Assembly: GCF_011044975.1 (NCBI RefSeq)
Contig: NZ_JAAKZV010000002.1
Coordinates: forward strand, 62,001-126,000
Length of the DNA: 64,000 nt
From: Streptomyces coryli
Lineage (GTDB): Bacteria > Actinomycetota > Actinomycetes > Streptomycetales > Streptomycetaceae
Reading direction: 5' to 3'
Positions 16,866-27,374 of this stretch are shown here, in pieces (the stretch's first letter is position 1; the number at the start of each line of letters is the position of its first letter). The translations under genes and the position numbers were made by a program. Under the pieces are notes generated by a model. It had not been told where the DNA came from and searched no databases. It saw only the letters and a program-made list of their open reading frames with translations.

Positions 16866-17074
16866 CGGCGGCCCAGTCGTTCTGCCTTGCCGGGGCGAAG
16901 CACCCGGCGGCATGCCCATCGTGTTTGCGCCGCAGCGATGCGGGACACACGCGGGACTACGTGCTTGGGCGAACAGGCACACCGCGGGAAAGCTTGTCGC
17001 GCTCACTCGGATGCGCGTGACGCCGCAGCTTCCCGCCTACGGTCTGCACCGATTGCGTAGGGGAGGAACAACCC

Positions 17075-17308
17075 ATGCTGATGGCTCACCCCGCCGTCCT
17101 GACCGGCCTGCTCGACGAGTACGAGGCACTCACCACGTTGCACGCTGGAGACGGCAGCCCAGAGACCCAGCGGCGGCTCGAAGACGTCCGTTACACGCTG
17201 TGCATCGCCACCGGAACCTGCGACATCGACGCCGCGCTCATCGCCGCCCAATACCGCCTTCCGGGCTCGCGCCCCGCCGACGATTCCGTCCTGCCCGCCA
17301 CCAGCTGA
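17075..17308 (+). CDS. DUF5133 domain protein
   Basis: 77 aa, starting MLMAHPAVLTGLLDEYEALTTLH, the usual opening of the Streptomyces DUF5133 family, with GGGGAGG shortly upstream. One helical N-terminal segment and a second with LEDVRYTLCIATGTCDIDAALIAAQ. These small cytoplasmic proteins often lie near regulators of development; no function is known. Convergent with the transporter gene. Confidence 0.8.
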   Translation: MLMAHPAVLTGLLDEYEALTTLHAGDGSPETQRRLEDVRYTLCIATGTCDIDAALIAAQYRLPGSRPADDSVLPATS

Positions 17309-17326
17309 TCGACCCGTGTTCGGGTC

Positions 17327-18805
17327 CTACGCCCGAGCTGCGACGAGTTCGGCGGCCTCCTGGGGGGTCTCCACGGAGGGCGGGGAGCCCTCCAGCGGCT
17401 GCTGCGCGGTCTCCTTCATGAAGGCGATGGTGACCAGGCCGATCAGTGCGGCGCCCATCGCGTAATACGCCGGCAGCATGTCGGTCCCGGTGGCGCTGAT
17501 CAGTGCGGTGACGATGAGCGGTGTCGTACCGCCGAAGAGCGAGGCGGAGAGGTTGTAGCCGACCGCCAGGCCGCCGTAGCGCACCTGCGTGGGGAAGATC
17601 GCGGGCAGCGCGGAGGACATCGTGCCGAGCAGGCACACCAGCGAAAGGCCGAGCATCAGCATGCCGCCCAGGACGGCGGCCACGCTGCCTTGCTTCACCA
17701 GCAGGAACGCCGGGGCGGACAGCGCCAGGAAGCCGAGCATGCCCGCGGTGAGCAGCGGCTTGCGGCCGAAGCGGTCGGAGAGCCGGCCGACCTGGCTGAT
17801 CACCAGCATCAGCACCACCATGGTGGCGATCAGCAGCAGCAGGCCGTGGCTTTCCGAATAGTGCATCTCGTCGGAGAGGTAGGTCGGCATGTACGACAGC
17901 AGCATGTAGTTGGCGACGTTGTACGCGCCGACGAGGCAGATGCACACGATCAGCCGGGAGAGGTGCTTCGAGAAGATCCGCTTCAGATCGCCCTTCGCGC
18001 TGCTCTCCACAGCGGAGGCGCCTTCAGAGGCCTTGTAGGTCGTGGAGTCCGCGAGCTTCTGGAAAGCCGGGCTCTCGTCCAGGCGCAGTCGCAGGTACAG
18101 GCCGACGAGGCCGAGGGGCCCGGCGACCAGGAACGGTACCCGCCAGCCCCAGTCCTGCATGGTGTCGCTGCCCAGCGTCGCCGTCAGTGCGGTGACCAGG
18201 CCCGCTGCGCCGACATACCCGGCCAGGGTGCCGAACTCGAGAAAGCTGCCGAAGAAGCCGCGGCGCTTGTCGGGGGCGTACTCGGCGATGAAGGTGGACG
18301 CGCCACCGTACTCGCCGCCGGTGGAGAAGCCCTGGATGAGGCGGAACAGGATCAGCAGGACGGGCGCCCAGAAGCCGATGGTGGCGTACGAGGGGACCAG
18401 GCCGATGGCGAAGGTGCCGATCGCCATCATGATCATGGTGACGGCCAGCACCTTCTTGCGGCCGACCTTGTCGCCCATGGGCCCGAAGACCATGCCGCCG
18501 AGCGGGCGCACCAGGAAGGCCACGGCGAAGGTCGCGAACGACGACAGCAGCTGCGCCGTGTCACTCCCGGACGGGAAGAAGACGTGACCGATCGTGACGG
18601 CGAGATAGCTGTAAATTCCGAAGTCGAACCATTCCATGGCATTACCGAGAGAGGCGGCCTTGACCGCCCGCTTCACCGCCGCCTCGTCGGTGATCGTGAT
18701 GTCAGCAGGCCGCAGCGGAGGATTCTTACGCCGCTCGGCCGCACGCACCAGCGTCGGGTGCCGCGTATGGGCCTGCGACTCGGTCTCGGCGTCTACGGGG
18801 GCCAT
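17327..18805 (-). CDS. MHS-family (ProP-like) major facilitator transporter
   Basis: 492 aa with GGAG upstream of the ATG. Twelve predicted membrane segments; MHS signatures are present: EWFDFGIYSYLAV in helix 1, RPLGGMVFGPMGDKVGRKKVL in loop 2-3 and LILFRLIQGFSTGGEYGGA with the acidic residue in helix 4. These proton symporters import osmolytes or organic acids (proline, betaine, citrate, ketoglutarate, shikimate). The charged N-terminal extension of about 60 aa is typical of Streptomyces members. No adjacent catabolic genes reveal the substrate. Confidence 0.88.
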   Translation of the reverse strand: MAPVDAETESQAHTRHPTLVRAAERRKNPPLRPADITITDEAAVKRAVKAASLGNAMEWFDFGIYSYLAVTIGHVFFPSGSDTAQLLSSFATFAVAFLVRPLGGMVFGPMGDKVGRKKVLAVTMIMMAIGTFAIGLVPSYATIGFWAPVLLILFRLIQGFSTGGEYGGASTFIAEYAPDKRRGFFGSFLEFGTLAGYVGAAGLVTALTATLGSDTMQDWGWRVPFLVAGPLGLVGLYLRLRLDESPAFQKLADSTTYKASEGASAVESSAKGDLKRIFSKHLSRLIVCICLVGAYNVANYMLLSYMPTYLSDEMHYSESHGLLLLIATMVVLMLVISQVGRLSDRFGRKPLLTAGMLGFLALSAPAFLLVKQGSVAAVLGGMLMLGLSLVCLLGTMSSALPAIFPTQVRYGGLAVGYNLSASLFGGTTPLIVTALISATGTDMLPAYYAMGAALIGLVTIAFMKETAQQPLEGSPPSVETPQEAAELVAARA

Positions 18806-19089
18806 GGAATTACTCCACTCTCTCAATGCTGCGGGTCCGTCCACTGCATCCACTGCCTGGTGAGTAACCCCAACGCCTTCACGCCATTACCCGCACCTGT
18901 GTGGCTTTCGTAACATTTGTGAGGCCTGCGAGCCGCACCACGTCGATGCCCGCAAGTGTTTCGGGCTGGAGAACGTCTGCGACGAATTCGCCAAACCCTG
19001 ACAGGAATGCCGACTCCTCGCAGGTGTCGAGGAACGGCCGGGAGAGAGATGGCCGGACTTGCAGCAGCGAAACGGGGCAGCAGCACCGC

Positions 19090-19479
19090 ATGAAGCCGCA
19101 ACCGCGTTTCACGCTGGCCGCGACCACTCTTGATGCACCGGACGCCCACGAGTTGGCGCAGTTCTATCAGGGCTTGCTCGGATGGCCGATACGGAAGGAG
19201 GAGCCCGGCTGGGTGGAGATCGCTCCACCCGATGGCAGTCCCGGGCTGTCGTTCCAGACAGAGCCACTCTTCACCCGCCCGCGGTGGCCTTCCACACAGT
19301 CCGAGCAGCAGATGATGATGCATCTGGACATCGAGGTGAACGATCTGTCATCAGCTGTCGAGCAGGCTCTTGCCCTGGGCGCGACGGCGACAGACTTCCA
19401 GCCCCAGGCTGGTGTACGCGTCCTGTACGACCCGGCGGGCCACCCGTTCTGCCTCTTCGTACGCACCCAGCCGTTGTAG
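19090..19479 (+). CDS. VOC (glyoxalase-like) protein
   Basis: 129 aa. Two beta-alpha-beta-beta-beta modules: FTLAATTLDAPDAHELAQFYQGLLGW and MHLDIEVNDLSSAVEQALALGATATDFQ...YDPAGHPFCLF. Metal ligands are only partly visible (HLDIEV His in the second half; Glu in the end strand replaced by CLF), so it could be a binding or resistance protein rather than an enzyme. The gap of 285 nt before it holds no recognised gene. Confidence 0.8.
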   Translation: MKPQPRFTLAATTLDAPDAHELAQFYQGLLGWPIRKEEPGWVEIAPPDGSPGLSFQTEPLFTRPRWPSTQSEQQMMMHLDIEVNDLSSAVEQALALGATATDFQPQAGVRVLYDPAGHPFCLFVRTQPL

Positions 19480-19539
19480 GGACTCGATGCCTTTGCCGGC
19501 TGTCGGCCGCTCAGTCCAGTGGTTCGTCGCTGTGCGGTG

Positions 19540-20323
19540 TCAGCAGGTCAGGATGAGGCCGGTGAGGACGGTGCAGATCTTGCGGGAGGTGTTGTTGGCT
19601 TCGCTGGTGTCCCAGCGTTCGTAGCGGTACCGCTCGGCGGTGAGGACGACATTGCCGACGCTGGTGAGGGCGTACTGGACGGTGAACGTCGCGGTACCAG
19701 CGCCACTGGTCAGGTCCGTGCGGCAGGCCACCCAGCGGGCGCGCTTGCCGAGCGGAGTGCTCGTCTGTTCGTGGAAGGTGCAGCCCTTGCCGGAGACGAA
19801 CGCGACGTTGGCCGGCAGCGCCACGGAGTGCTCCGCCCACGGGGTGGCGGCGCCGCCGTTGTGCCGCCCGGTCACGGTGTAGGTGATCCGGCCGCCCACG
19901 GCGATGCCCCGGGGCGCGCTCAGCGTGACGGCAATGTCCGCCTCCGGCGTATCCAGCGGCCGCCGGGAGCTCTCCCAGGGCCAGACACACTCGCCCTCGA
20001 ACGGCGCTCCCCGCGGGTCTTCCTCGTAGATCAGCGGCGGGTTGGCGGCGGCGCATTGCTTCTCCTGGGGCGGACGCGCAGGCGCAGTAGTGGTGCCGAG
20101 TCGGCAGTGGATGAACAGGCCGCCGTAGGGGACCTCAAAGGTGGCATTGCCGCCCGGAATCCGGGCGCACATCTCGTGCGGGGGCTCGGTCACATCCGCC
20201 GCCGGCCGGGCCGCGGGTGCCCTGGCGGCCGGTTCCGCTGCCGCGGCCCCCGGCGCAAGTAGTACCCGCCATCAGCATCCCGACCGCCGCCACCACCATC
20301 GTTATCCGCCGAGTTGACCGCAT
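19540..20323 (-). pseudogene. Secreted beta-sandwich protein, frameshifted in its signal peptide
   Basis: The signal peptide (MRSTRRITMVVAAVGMLMAG) starts at 20323 with a G-rich ribosome site, but the mature protein is read in the next frame (VLLAPGAAAAEPAARAP...). The switch lies at a GGCGGG run near 20265-20270; moving one base joins them into a perfect signal peptide ending AAAAEPA. The mature part (about 220 aa) has a repeated-domain-like beta-sandwich (DIAVTLSAPRGIAVGGRITYTVTGRHNGG) of the DUF11/CARDB type and several Cys. Either a natural frameshift or a sequencing error. Confidence 0.65.
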
Positions 20324-20785
20324 CAGCCTCTGCCCCCCCTCTGCTCGGCCCGTAGCTCGCGTGCTGCAAAGCTCCGGATCGCTCGGGCCCTTAAGCCAAG
20401 TGGTCTGTGCCGCAGGTCGACAAGCGATTGCTCGTGTCCATGCACGCCATCCGGCCAAGCCCACCACCGCGCCGTCACATCCCGCATCCCGCAGAGTCCA
20501 GGTCACCGCCGATCCACCACGGTCCGAGACCGGAGCGAGATGACCGGACCCGTGTCCCTCACACAGGTGAACGCCCCGATTCAAACCCGCCAGGGCGCTG
20601 GCGCTTACAACGCTCACTTGCGCCAACTGGCGTGCTCAGTCACAGCCGCTCTTGTCCTGGCCCCGGCCGGCCCATGGCGCGTTGCTGGCCTCGCGAGCAG
20701 GCTCCGGCCTGTAGCGGCTGCATCCGCGGCCGGAGCATGCGATCACCTGAGCCTCAGGGGCGCGCTGTTCATCTCTTGCCGGAGA

Positions 20786-21050
20786 CGGGGGCCTCGTCCT
20801 CGAATTCGAGCCGAACCACATCCTCAGGTTTGAGGCGAAGGTGGCTTCCGGGGGCAACTGCACCTTCCGCCACGCCGACTCCAACCGGTATCTGAGCCTT
20901 GACGGGGCTGCGGAGGCGTTCGCACGGTGACCGTGGATTCCAGCAAGCTGCTGACGATGGGATACGACCCAAAGCTGAGCCCGCCCAAGCTCGTCCTCTC
21001 GCCCGGTTTCGATGAGGCCGACGGCTGGACCTTCGAAGACGCCAAGTAGC
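20786..21050 (+). pseudogene. Remnant of a small secreted-type protein
   Basis: Frame one gives LEFEPNHILRFEAKVASGGN then CTFRHADSNRYLSLDG; the next frame gives VTVDSSKLLTMGYDPKLSPP and LVLSPGFDEADGWTFEDAK before a stop. They join with a one-base change near 20927. No start is visible. Family not recognised. Confidence 0.4.
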
Positions 21051-21099
21051 CGCGCCACAGGAGGCTGGCCCGCCGCCACCAAGGGTATTTGAGCACCGG

Positions 21100-21710
21100 A
21101 AAGGCACGGGTACTGCTCGCGAGCGACGGCCGCATCAGGCGGCCGGTCATTCTGGCCAGCCCGGGAGGATTCGGTCCGACGGACTGGGCCGCGTTTGAAG
21201 CCGGCCTCGATCACACCGATTACTCGCTGCTCGCTGCTCGCTGCGCTGCGGGAGCGGGGTAATGATGTGATCCTGCTCGGCTACCGGCATGGCGATGCCC
21301 CCCTCACCGAGCTGGCGCAAACGGTTCGGGAGTGCATCCGGCGGGCCCTGGTGGAGCAGCTCGACGCCGGCGATGTGTTGGCTGCAGGCGGTGTGGGCAG
21401 GGGCGCCCTGGCAACCCGTTACGCCCTCGCCAAGATGGAGCGCGAGTCAACGGAACACCGAAGTGCGTATCTCTTCTCGTACAACGAAACGGCGCCCACC
21501 CCGGAGGAAACCAACGCGCTGAGCGAGGTCGGCGATTGGCCGGTGTTACCGAGGAAGCTGGGAATGGTCAGCGGCGAATTCAAGAGCGAACTGAGTCTCG
21601 ACGCGGAAAAGGGCCCGTTCGACTCCGCCAAGGCCGGCGCCCCGAATCCGGGCGGCCCACTGATCACCAACGAGCTCGGCTCCTGGCTGGTGGGCTACCT
21701 GACCCGCTAG
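21100..21710 (+). pseudogene. Gene disrupted by an extra copy of a 7-bp repeat
   Basis: The upstream part reads VLLASDGRIRRPVILASPGG...WAAFEAGLDHTDYSLLAA and the downstream part SLLAALRERGNDVILLGYRHGDAPLTELAQTVRECIRRALVEQ. Between them CTCGCTG occurs three times (21223-21243); removing one copy restores one continuous frame. The sequence ILASPGGFGPTDW and LGYRHGDAPL resembles an alpha/beta-hydrolase-like protein with a GGVGRGALATRYAL nucleophile-elbow-like segment lacking a Ser. No start was found, so the 5' end is also missing. Confidence 0.6.
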
Positions 21711-21900
21711 GGCCCGACGGCCGTCTCGCTCCCGCGACGATGAGGGGGCACCGAGCGATCCAGCCGATTTCGCGCACCTCGGCGGCGCCCGCGTGCATAA
21801 CGCCCCCTTGTGATCCAGAGGGCAGCGACGGTATCGAGCAGATGCGGCAGTCCGCGACCCCCTGTAGCCGTGGCGTGGTGATGCGATCAGGTGGGAACGG

Positions 21901-22158
21901 CTATGCGCGGCGTTCCTTCTCGCCCGCGCTGGCCTTCTCGAACGCTTCGAGCTTCTTGAACGGCAGCTGCTTGATCGCGGCGTCGTTGTTCAGGTAATCG
22001 TCCCGGCGATCGGTGCAAATGCGGGTGCGCATCGTGTCGGTCATTCCTGCCGGTTGGGTGCCCAACAGGTCCTCGCTGCCATTGCCGGCGTCCTGCGCAA
22101 TCCTGGCCAAGGCCTCGTCGTGCGGGCTGCTGTCGTCCTTGAAGTTCCAGGCGCTCAT
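21901..22158 (-). CDS. Small hypothetical protein
   Basis: 85 aa, MSAWNFKDDSSPHDEALARI...FKKLEAFEKASAGEKERRA. Highly charged and predicted helical, with no signal or membrane segment and two Cys-free halves apart from one CTDRRD. Not recognised. It could be a truncated end of a larger gene because no ribosome site precedes the ATG. Confidence 0.35.
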   Translation of the reverse strand: MSAWNFKDDSSPHDEALARIAQDAGNGSEDLLGTQPAGMTDTMRTRICTDRRDDYLNNDAAIKQLPFKKLEAFEKASAGEKERRA

Positions 22159-22301
22159 CCGCGATCGCGGGCATCGATCTCGCCGGTGGCGCGGGAGGCG
22201 GTTCGGGAATGCCGACGGGGCGGCGTACTCCGACGCGGTGTCGGGGTTCGCCGCCCTGGGGCGGGATGAGTTGCGGGAGGTGGCCCGCGGGCTCATCTCG
22301 G

Positions 22302-23086
22302 TTACTTCGGGTCGCGGTTGAACAGCGACTTCGACCAGCGGTAGCCGAGTGCGGACAGCGCGATCACCCAGGCGAGCGTGATCCAGCCGTTGTTCCCGAT
22401 CTCGGTGCCCAGCAGCAGACCGCGGAGGGTCTCGATCGCCGGGCTGAAGGGCTGGTACTCGGCGATCGGCTGGAACCAGCCCGGCATCGCGTCGACCGGC
22501 ACGAAGGCGCTGGAGATCATCGGCAGCAGCACCAGCGGCATCGCGCTGTTACCGGCCGCCTCGGCGTTCGGGCTGCTCAGCCCCATCCCGACCGCGATCC
22601 AGGTGAGGGCGGTGGTGAAGAGGACGAGGAGCCCGAAGGCGGCCAGCCACTCGGCGGGACTGGCGTCGGTGGAGCGGAAGCCGATGGCCACGCCGATGGC
22701 GCCGACGAGGGCGATGCTCATGATGGACTGCAGGACGCTGCCGACGACGTGGCCGATGAGCACCGAGCCGCGGTGGATGGACATGGTGCGGAAGCGGGCG
22801 ATGATGCCCTCGGTCATGTCGTTGCAGATGGAGACCGCGGTGCCGACGACGGTGGAGCCGATGGTCATGAGCAGGATGCCGGGGACGACGTAGGCGATGT
22901 AGTCGGAGCGGTCGGCTCCACCGCCGAGGCCGGTGCTGAACGCCTCGCCGAAGACGTAGACGAACAGCAGGAGCAGCATGATCGGGGTGAACAGCAGGTT
23001 CAGCGTCAGCGACGGGTAGCGGCGGGCGTGGAGCAGGTTGCGCCGCAGCATGGTGTGGGAGTCGCGGACGGCGAGAGAGATCGAGC

Positions 23087-23090
<4 letters not shown>
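22302..23090 (-). CDS. DrrB-like ABC-2 exporter permease (copy 1)
   Basis: 262 aa, six membrane segments, with the ABC-2 pattern typical of DrrB-like permeases (PGILLMTIGSTVVGTAVSICNDMTEGIIARFRTMSIHRGSVLIGH). The start overlaps the ATPase stop by ATGA, so the two are translationally coupled. It is very similar throughout to the permease at 25098-25889. Expected role: export of a hydrophobic compound or drug together with the ATPase. Confidence 0.88.
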
Positions 23091-24064
<974 letters not shown>

Positions 24065-24199
24065 GCCGCAGAGCTTGCAGGCGGCCCCATACAACGCGCT
24101 TTCAGCGCGGTTTCAGCACCGCGGAGAACTGATCACGAAAGCAGGAACGGGAATGGGCTACCGCTTCGAGTAGTAGCCGCTAGGTGGCAGGCTGTTGCC

Positions 24200-24235
24200 A
24201 TGCATCGTGTACTGGTGGTCGACGATGATCCGACA
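24200..24235 (+). pseudogene. Stub of a response-regulator gene
   Basis: ATG opens MHRVLVVDDDPT, the unmistakable first strand and acidic pocket of a receiver domain, then the sequence turns into GDSTSRPAFPVG and loses homology. About 12 residues of the gene remain. Confidence 0.5.
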
Positions 24236-24280
24236 GGTGACTCGACGTCACGCCCCGCCTTTCCTGTCGGTGCGCATCAA

Positions 24281-24311
24281 AAGGACGGCGACCGCGGAGG
24301 TCGCCGTCCTT
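24281..24311. terminator. Bidirectional terminator hairpin
   Basis: AAGGACGGCGACC (24281-24293) pairs perfectly with GGTCGCCGTCCTT (24299-24311) over a 5-nt loop. The A/T at its edges would serve termination on either strand. Confidence 0.75.
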
Positions 24312-24378
24312 GGTTACTCAAGAAGCCGACGGTTCGTTGGGAGGTCCGCAATCAAGCGAGCGAAGGCCCAGTGGTTGC

Positions 24379-24990
24379 TCAGCCGGCGTCGCGCTTGCGG
24401 TAGCGGATATGGGTGGTCAGCGGTGAGTGGAGCACCTCGACGGGCTCGAAATCGAAGGTCTCGACGCCGTCGAAGATGCGCTCGCCGCTGCCGAGCAGGA
24501 CGGGTGCGATATCGAGGGTGAGTTCATCGATCACGCCGGCGTTGAGTGCCTGTCGAACCGTCGAAGCGCCACCGGCGATGTCCACACCCTTGCCGTCGGC
24601 GGCTTCGAGCGCCTGCGCGTAAGCGGCGTCGAAGCCTTCGGTGACGAAGTGGAAGGTGGTCCCTCCCTCCATCTTGATCGGTTCGTGGGCGTAGCGAGTG
24701 AGCACGAAGACCGGGGCGTGGTACGGGGGCTCGGGGCCCCACCATCCGTCCCACGGCTCGTCCCACTCGCCTCGGATCGGCCCGAACATGTTCCGGCCCA
24801 TGACGTAGGCGCCACGCGGTCGCATCAGCCAGCTGTTGGCCGTCTTGTTGGCTTCGGTCGCGCGCGGATCGCCGATATGCCAGCCGTGCAGTTCTTTGCC
24901 GCGCTTACCCAGCGGATCGTCTCTGCTCTGCTCGGGTCCGGCGACGAAGCCGTCCAGCGAGATCGACATGTGGCAGGTGGTGTCGGACAT
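24379..24990 (-). CDS. Dihydrofolate-reductase-like / RibD C-terminal domain protein
   Basis: 203 aa with CGGAGAG before the ATG. Pattern MSISLDGFVAGPEQSRDDPLG (strand 1 and substrate loop), PRGAYVMGRNMFGPI (nucleotide region) and FVTEGFDAAYAQALEAADGKGVDIAGGASTVRQALNAGVIDELTLDIAPVLLGSGERIF match the YyaP/RibD_C group that reduces pterin-like or other carbonyl substrates with NADPH. It lies between the two exporter pairs on the same strand and could be co-transcribed with the upstream one. Confidence 0.85.
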   Translation of the reverse strand: MSDTTCHMSISLDGFVAGPEQSRDDPLGKRGKELHGWHIGDPRATEANKTANSWLMRPRGAYVMGRNMFGPIRGEWDEPWDGWWGPEPPYHAPVFVLTRYAHEPIKMEGGTTFHFVTEGFDAAYAQALEAADGKGVDIAGGASTVRQALNAGVIDELTLDIAPVLLGSGERIFDGVETFDFEPVEVLHSPLTTHIRYRKRDAG

Positions 24991-25097
24991 CAGCTTCTCT
25001 CCGAAAGTAGAGGTTGCGGGTTGTCGTGAGGTCATCGGACCGTTCGGCACACGTACAGACTGATCGGGGTGACCGAACTCATCGCGACATCGCGAAG

Positions 25098-25889
25098 CTA
25101 CTTCGGGTCGCGGTTGAACAGCGCCATCGACCAGCGGTAGCCGAGCACGGACAGGCCGACGCACCAGGCGAGGGCGATCCAGCCGTGGTTGCCGATCTCG
25201 GTGCCCAGGAGGAGTCCGCGCAGGGTCTCAATAGCCGGGGTGAAGGGCTGGTACTCGGCGATCGGCTGGAACCAGCCCGGCATCGTCTCAGCCGGGATGA
25301 AGGCGCTGGAGATGAGCGGCAGCAGGATCAGCGGCATGGCCATGTTGCCGGCCGCCTCGGGGTTCGGACTGGCCGCACCCATGCCGACCGCGATCCAGGT
25401 GAGCGCCAGGGCGAACAGCGCGATCAACCCGAACGCCGCGAGCCACTCCAGCGCCGTGGCGTCTGTCGACCGGAAGCCCATCGCCACGCCGACGGCGCCG
25501 ACGAGGACCACGCTCATCACGCATTGCAGCACGCCGCCGACGACGTGGCCGACGAGCAGCGAGCCCCGGTAGATCGCCATGGTGCGAAAGCGCGCCATGA
25601 CGCCTTCGGTCATATCGGTGCAGACCGACACGGCGGCGCCGATCACCGTGCTGCCGACGGTCATCAGCAGCAGGCCCGGGACGATGTAAGCGATGTATTC
25701 CGAGCGGTCCGCGCCGCTGCCACCGATGCCGGCGCTCATCACGTCGCCGAAGATGTAGACGAAGAGCAGCAGCATCATGATCGGCGTGAGCAGCAGGTTC
25801 AGCGTCCCGGACGGGTAGCGCCACGCGTGCAGGAGATTGCGCCGCAGCATCGTGTTGGAGTCGCGCACGGCGAGAGAGAGGGAGCTCAT
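25098..25889 (-). CDS. DrrB-like ABC-2 exporter permease (copy 2)
   Basis: 263 aa; same six-helix permease as copy 1 with substitutions such as HAWRYPSG for HARRYPSL. ATGA overlap with the preceding ATPase. It is the last gene of the PadR-DUF1048-DUF1048-ATPase-permease group. Confidence 0.88.
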   Translation of the reverse strand: MSSLSLAVRDSNTMLRRNLLHAWRYPSGTLNLLLTPIMMLLLFVYIFGDVMSAGIGGSGADRSEYIAYIVPGLLLMTVGSTVIGAAVSVCTDMTEGVMARFRTMAIYRGSLLVGHVVGGVLQCVMSVVLVGAVGVAMGFRSTDATALEWLAAFGLIALFALALTWIAVGMGAASPNPEAAGNMAMPLILLPLISSAFIPAETMPGWFQPIAEYQPFTPAIETLRGLLLGTEIGNHGWIALAWCVGLSVLGYRWSMALFNRDPK

Positions 25890-26896
25890 CGGACCGTCTC
25901 CTTGGGCTGGTTGGGGACGTCGGCCGGGCCGGTGAGGGCGAAGAACACGTCGTCGAGATCGGGGGTGTGGACGGTCAGTTCATCCGCTTCGATGCCGGCG
26001 GAGTCGAGCCGGTCGAGGATGGAGCGGAGCTCGCGCTGGCTGCCGTCGCTGGGGAGTTGGAGAGTCAGCGCCTCGTCGTCGCGGGTGACCTCGCGCAGGG
26101 TGTCGGCGGCCGACTGGTACGAGGCTGGGTCCGTGAAGCGGAGGCGGATATGACCGCCGGGGATGAGCCGCTTGAGCTCCTCGGCGGTGCCTTCGGCGGC
26201 AATCCTGCCGTCGTTGAGGACGGCGATACGGTCGGCGAGCTCGTCGGCCTCCTCCAGGTACTGCGTGGTGAGGAAGACGGTCACGCCGTCGGAGACGAGG
26301 CCGCGGATGATGCCCCACATGTTGTGGCGGGACCGCGGGTCGAGACCGGTGGTCGGCTCGTCGAGGAAGATGATGCGCGGGTCGCCGACCAGCGTCATCG
26401 CGATGTCGAGGCGGCGCTTCATGCCGCCGGAGTAGGTGGCGGCGGGCTTCTTCGCTGCGTGGGTGAGATCGAAGCGCTCCAGGAGCTCGGCGGCGACCCG
26501 CCTTCCCTCGCTCTTGGACAGGTGGTGCAGGTCCGCCATGAGCAGCATGTTCTCCTCGCCGGTGATCAGGCCGTCGACGGCGGAGAACTGCCCGGTGACG
26601 CCGATCGCGGCCCGTACCCCGTCGGGGGCGGTGGCGACATCGTGACCCGCGACCTGTGCCTGCCCGCCGTCGGCGGTGATGAGGGTGGAAAGGATCTTCA
26701 CGGCGGTGGTCTTGCCGGCACCGTTCGGGCCGAGCAGCGCGAACACAGACCCCGCCGGGATGTGCAGATCGATGCCGTCGAGGACGAGCTTTTCGCCGTA
26801 CGACTTGCGCAGCCCTACGGCGGATACGGCGGATACGGCGGTCGGCGACGGGCGATGGTCGCCCTGCCTGGACGTGCGCATGACAGAAGAAGGCAT
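25886..26896 (-). CDS. DrrA-like ABC exporter ATPase (copy 2)
   Basis: 336 aa; AAAGGAAG before the ATG. Walker A GPNGAGKTT, YSGGMKRRLDIAM and IIFLDEPTTGLD as in copy 1, but with a longer N-terminus (MPSSVMRTSRQGDHRPSP) and TAVSAVSAVG low-complexity run. It lies 150 nt after the second DUF1048 gene and is likely under PadR control, unlike copy 1. Confidence 0.9.
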   Translation of the reverse strand: MPSSVMRTSRQGDHRPSPTAVSAVSAVGLRKSYGEKLVLDGIDLHIPAGSVFALLGPNGAGKTTAVKILSTLITADGGQAQVAGHDVATAPDGVRAAIGVTGQFSAVDGLITGEENMLLMADLHHLSKSEGRRVAAELLERFDLTHAAKKPAATYSGGMKRRLDIAMTLVGDPRIIFLDEPTTGLDPRSRHNMWGIIRGLVSDGVTVFLTTQYLEEADELADRIAVLNDGRIAAEGTAEELKRLIPGGHIRLRFTDPASYQSAADTLREVTRDDEALTLQLPSDGSQRELRSILDRLDSAGIEADELTVHTPDLDDVFFALTGPADVPNQPKETVR

Positions 26897-27046
26897 GGCG
26901 GCTTCCTTTCGGAGGCTGAAGAAGCAGAGGGGTGGAGGCTGTTCGGACCTCGGAGTGAGGGACGGTCCGTGATGACGCGTCAGTCGCGTGGTCCAGGGAA
27001 TGGGTGTCAAGCGGCCCGCCGCGGAGCCTGTGAGGCGACCGGGGTG

Positions 27047-27373
27047 TTACTTCTCGGCCGTGCCGGACTCCTTGCCGATGGACTCCTGATAGGCGTCCGC
27101 GTAGGTGCGCGAGTCCTTGATCAGGTCGTCGCAGAATGCGGCGACGTCCGTGCCGGTGACCTCCAAGACCCCCTTGCCCGCGGCGACGCCCTCCTCGAAG
27201 AAGTCGACGATCCCGGGGAGCAGGGGCCCGTCGGGCAGGTCGACCGGCCCGACCTTGAACAGATACTTCTGCATTTCCTTGTAAACGATCTGGTAGTCCG
27301 GCGGGAGCGCCTTGACTCGAGCCATGTGCGCCCGCCACTGCTTCTTGCCCTCGATGATGTCTTGGATGCTCAC
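27047..27373 (-). CDS. DUF1048 family protein (second)
   Basis: 108 aa. Helical protein of the DUF1048 family (MSIQDIIEGKKQWRAHMARVKALPPDYQIVYKEMQKYLF...DDLIKDSRTYADAYQESI), which in Firmicutes and actinobacteria accompanies PadR regulators and exporters. Its ATG follows one base after the stop of the first DUF1048 gene. Paralogous to its neighbour. Function unknown; perhaps a modulator of the regulator or exporter. Confidence 0.85.
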   Translation of the reverse strand: MSIQDIIEGKKQWRAHMARVKALPPDYQIVYKEMQKYLFKVGPVDLPDGPLLPGIVDFFEEGVAAGKGVLEVTGTDVAAFCDDLIKDSRTYADAYQESIGKESGTAEK

Positions 27374-27374
27374 G

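Noticed and set aside
18879-19127. Minus-strand frame with FLSGFGEFVADVLQPETLAGIDVVRLAG
   Set aside because: Coding-like but lacks a ribosome site and any known domain; may be a gene relic, evidence too weak.
22170-22321. Plus-strand frame FGNADGAAYSDAVSGFAALGRDELREVARGLI
   Set aside because: Helical-looking tail without a start, overlapping the permease end; possibly a relic but unsupported.
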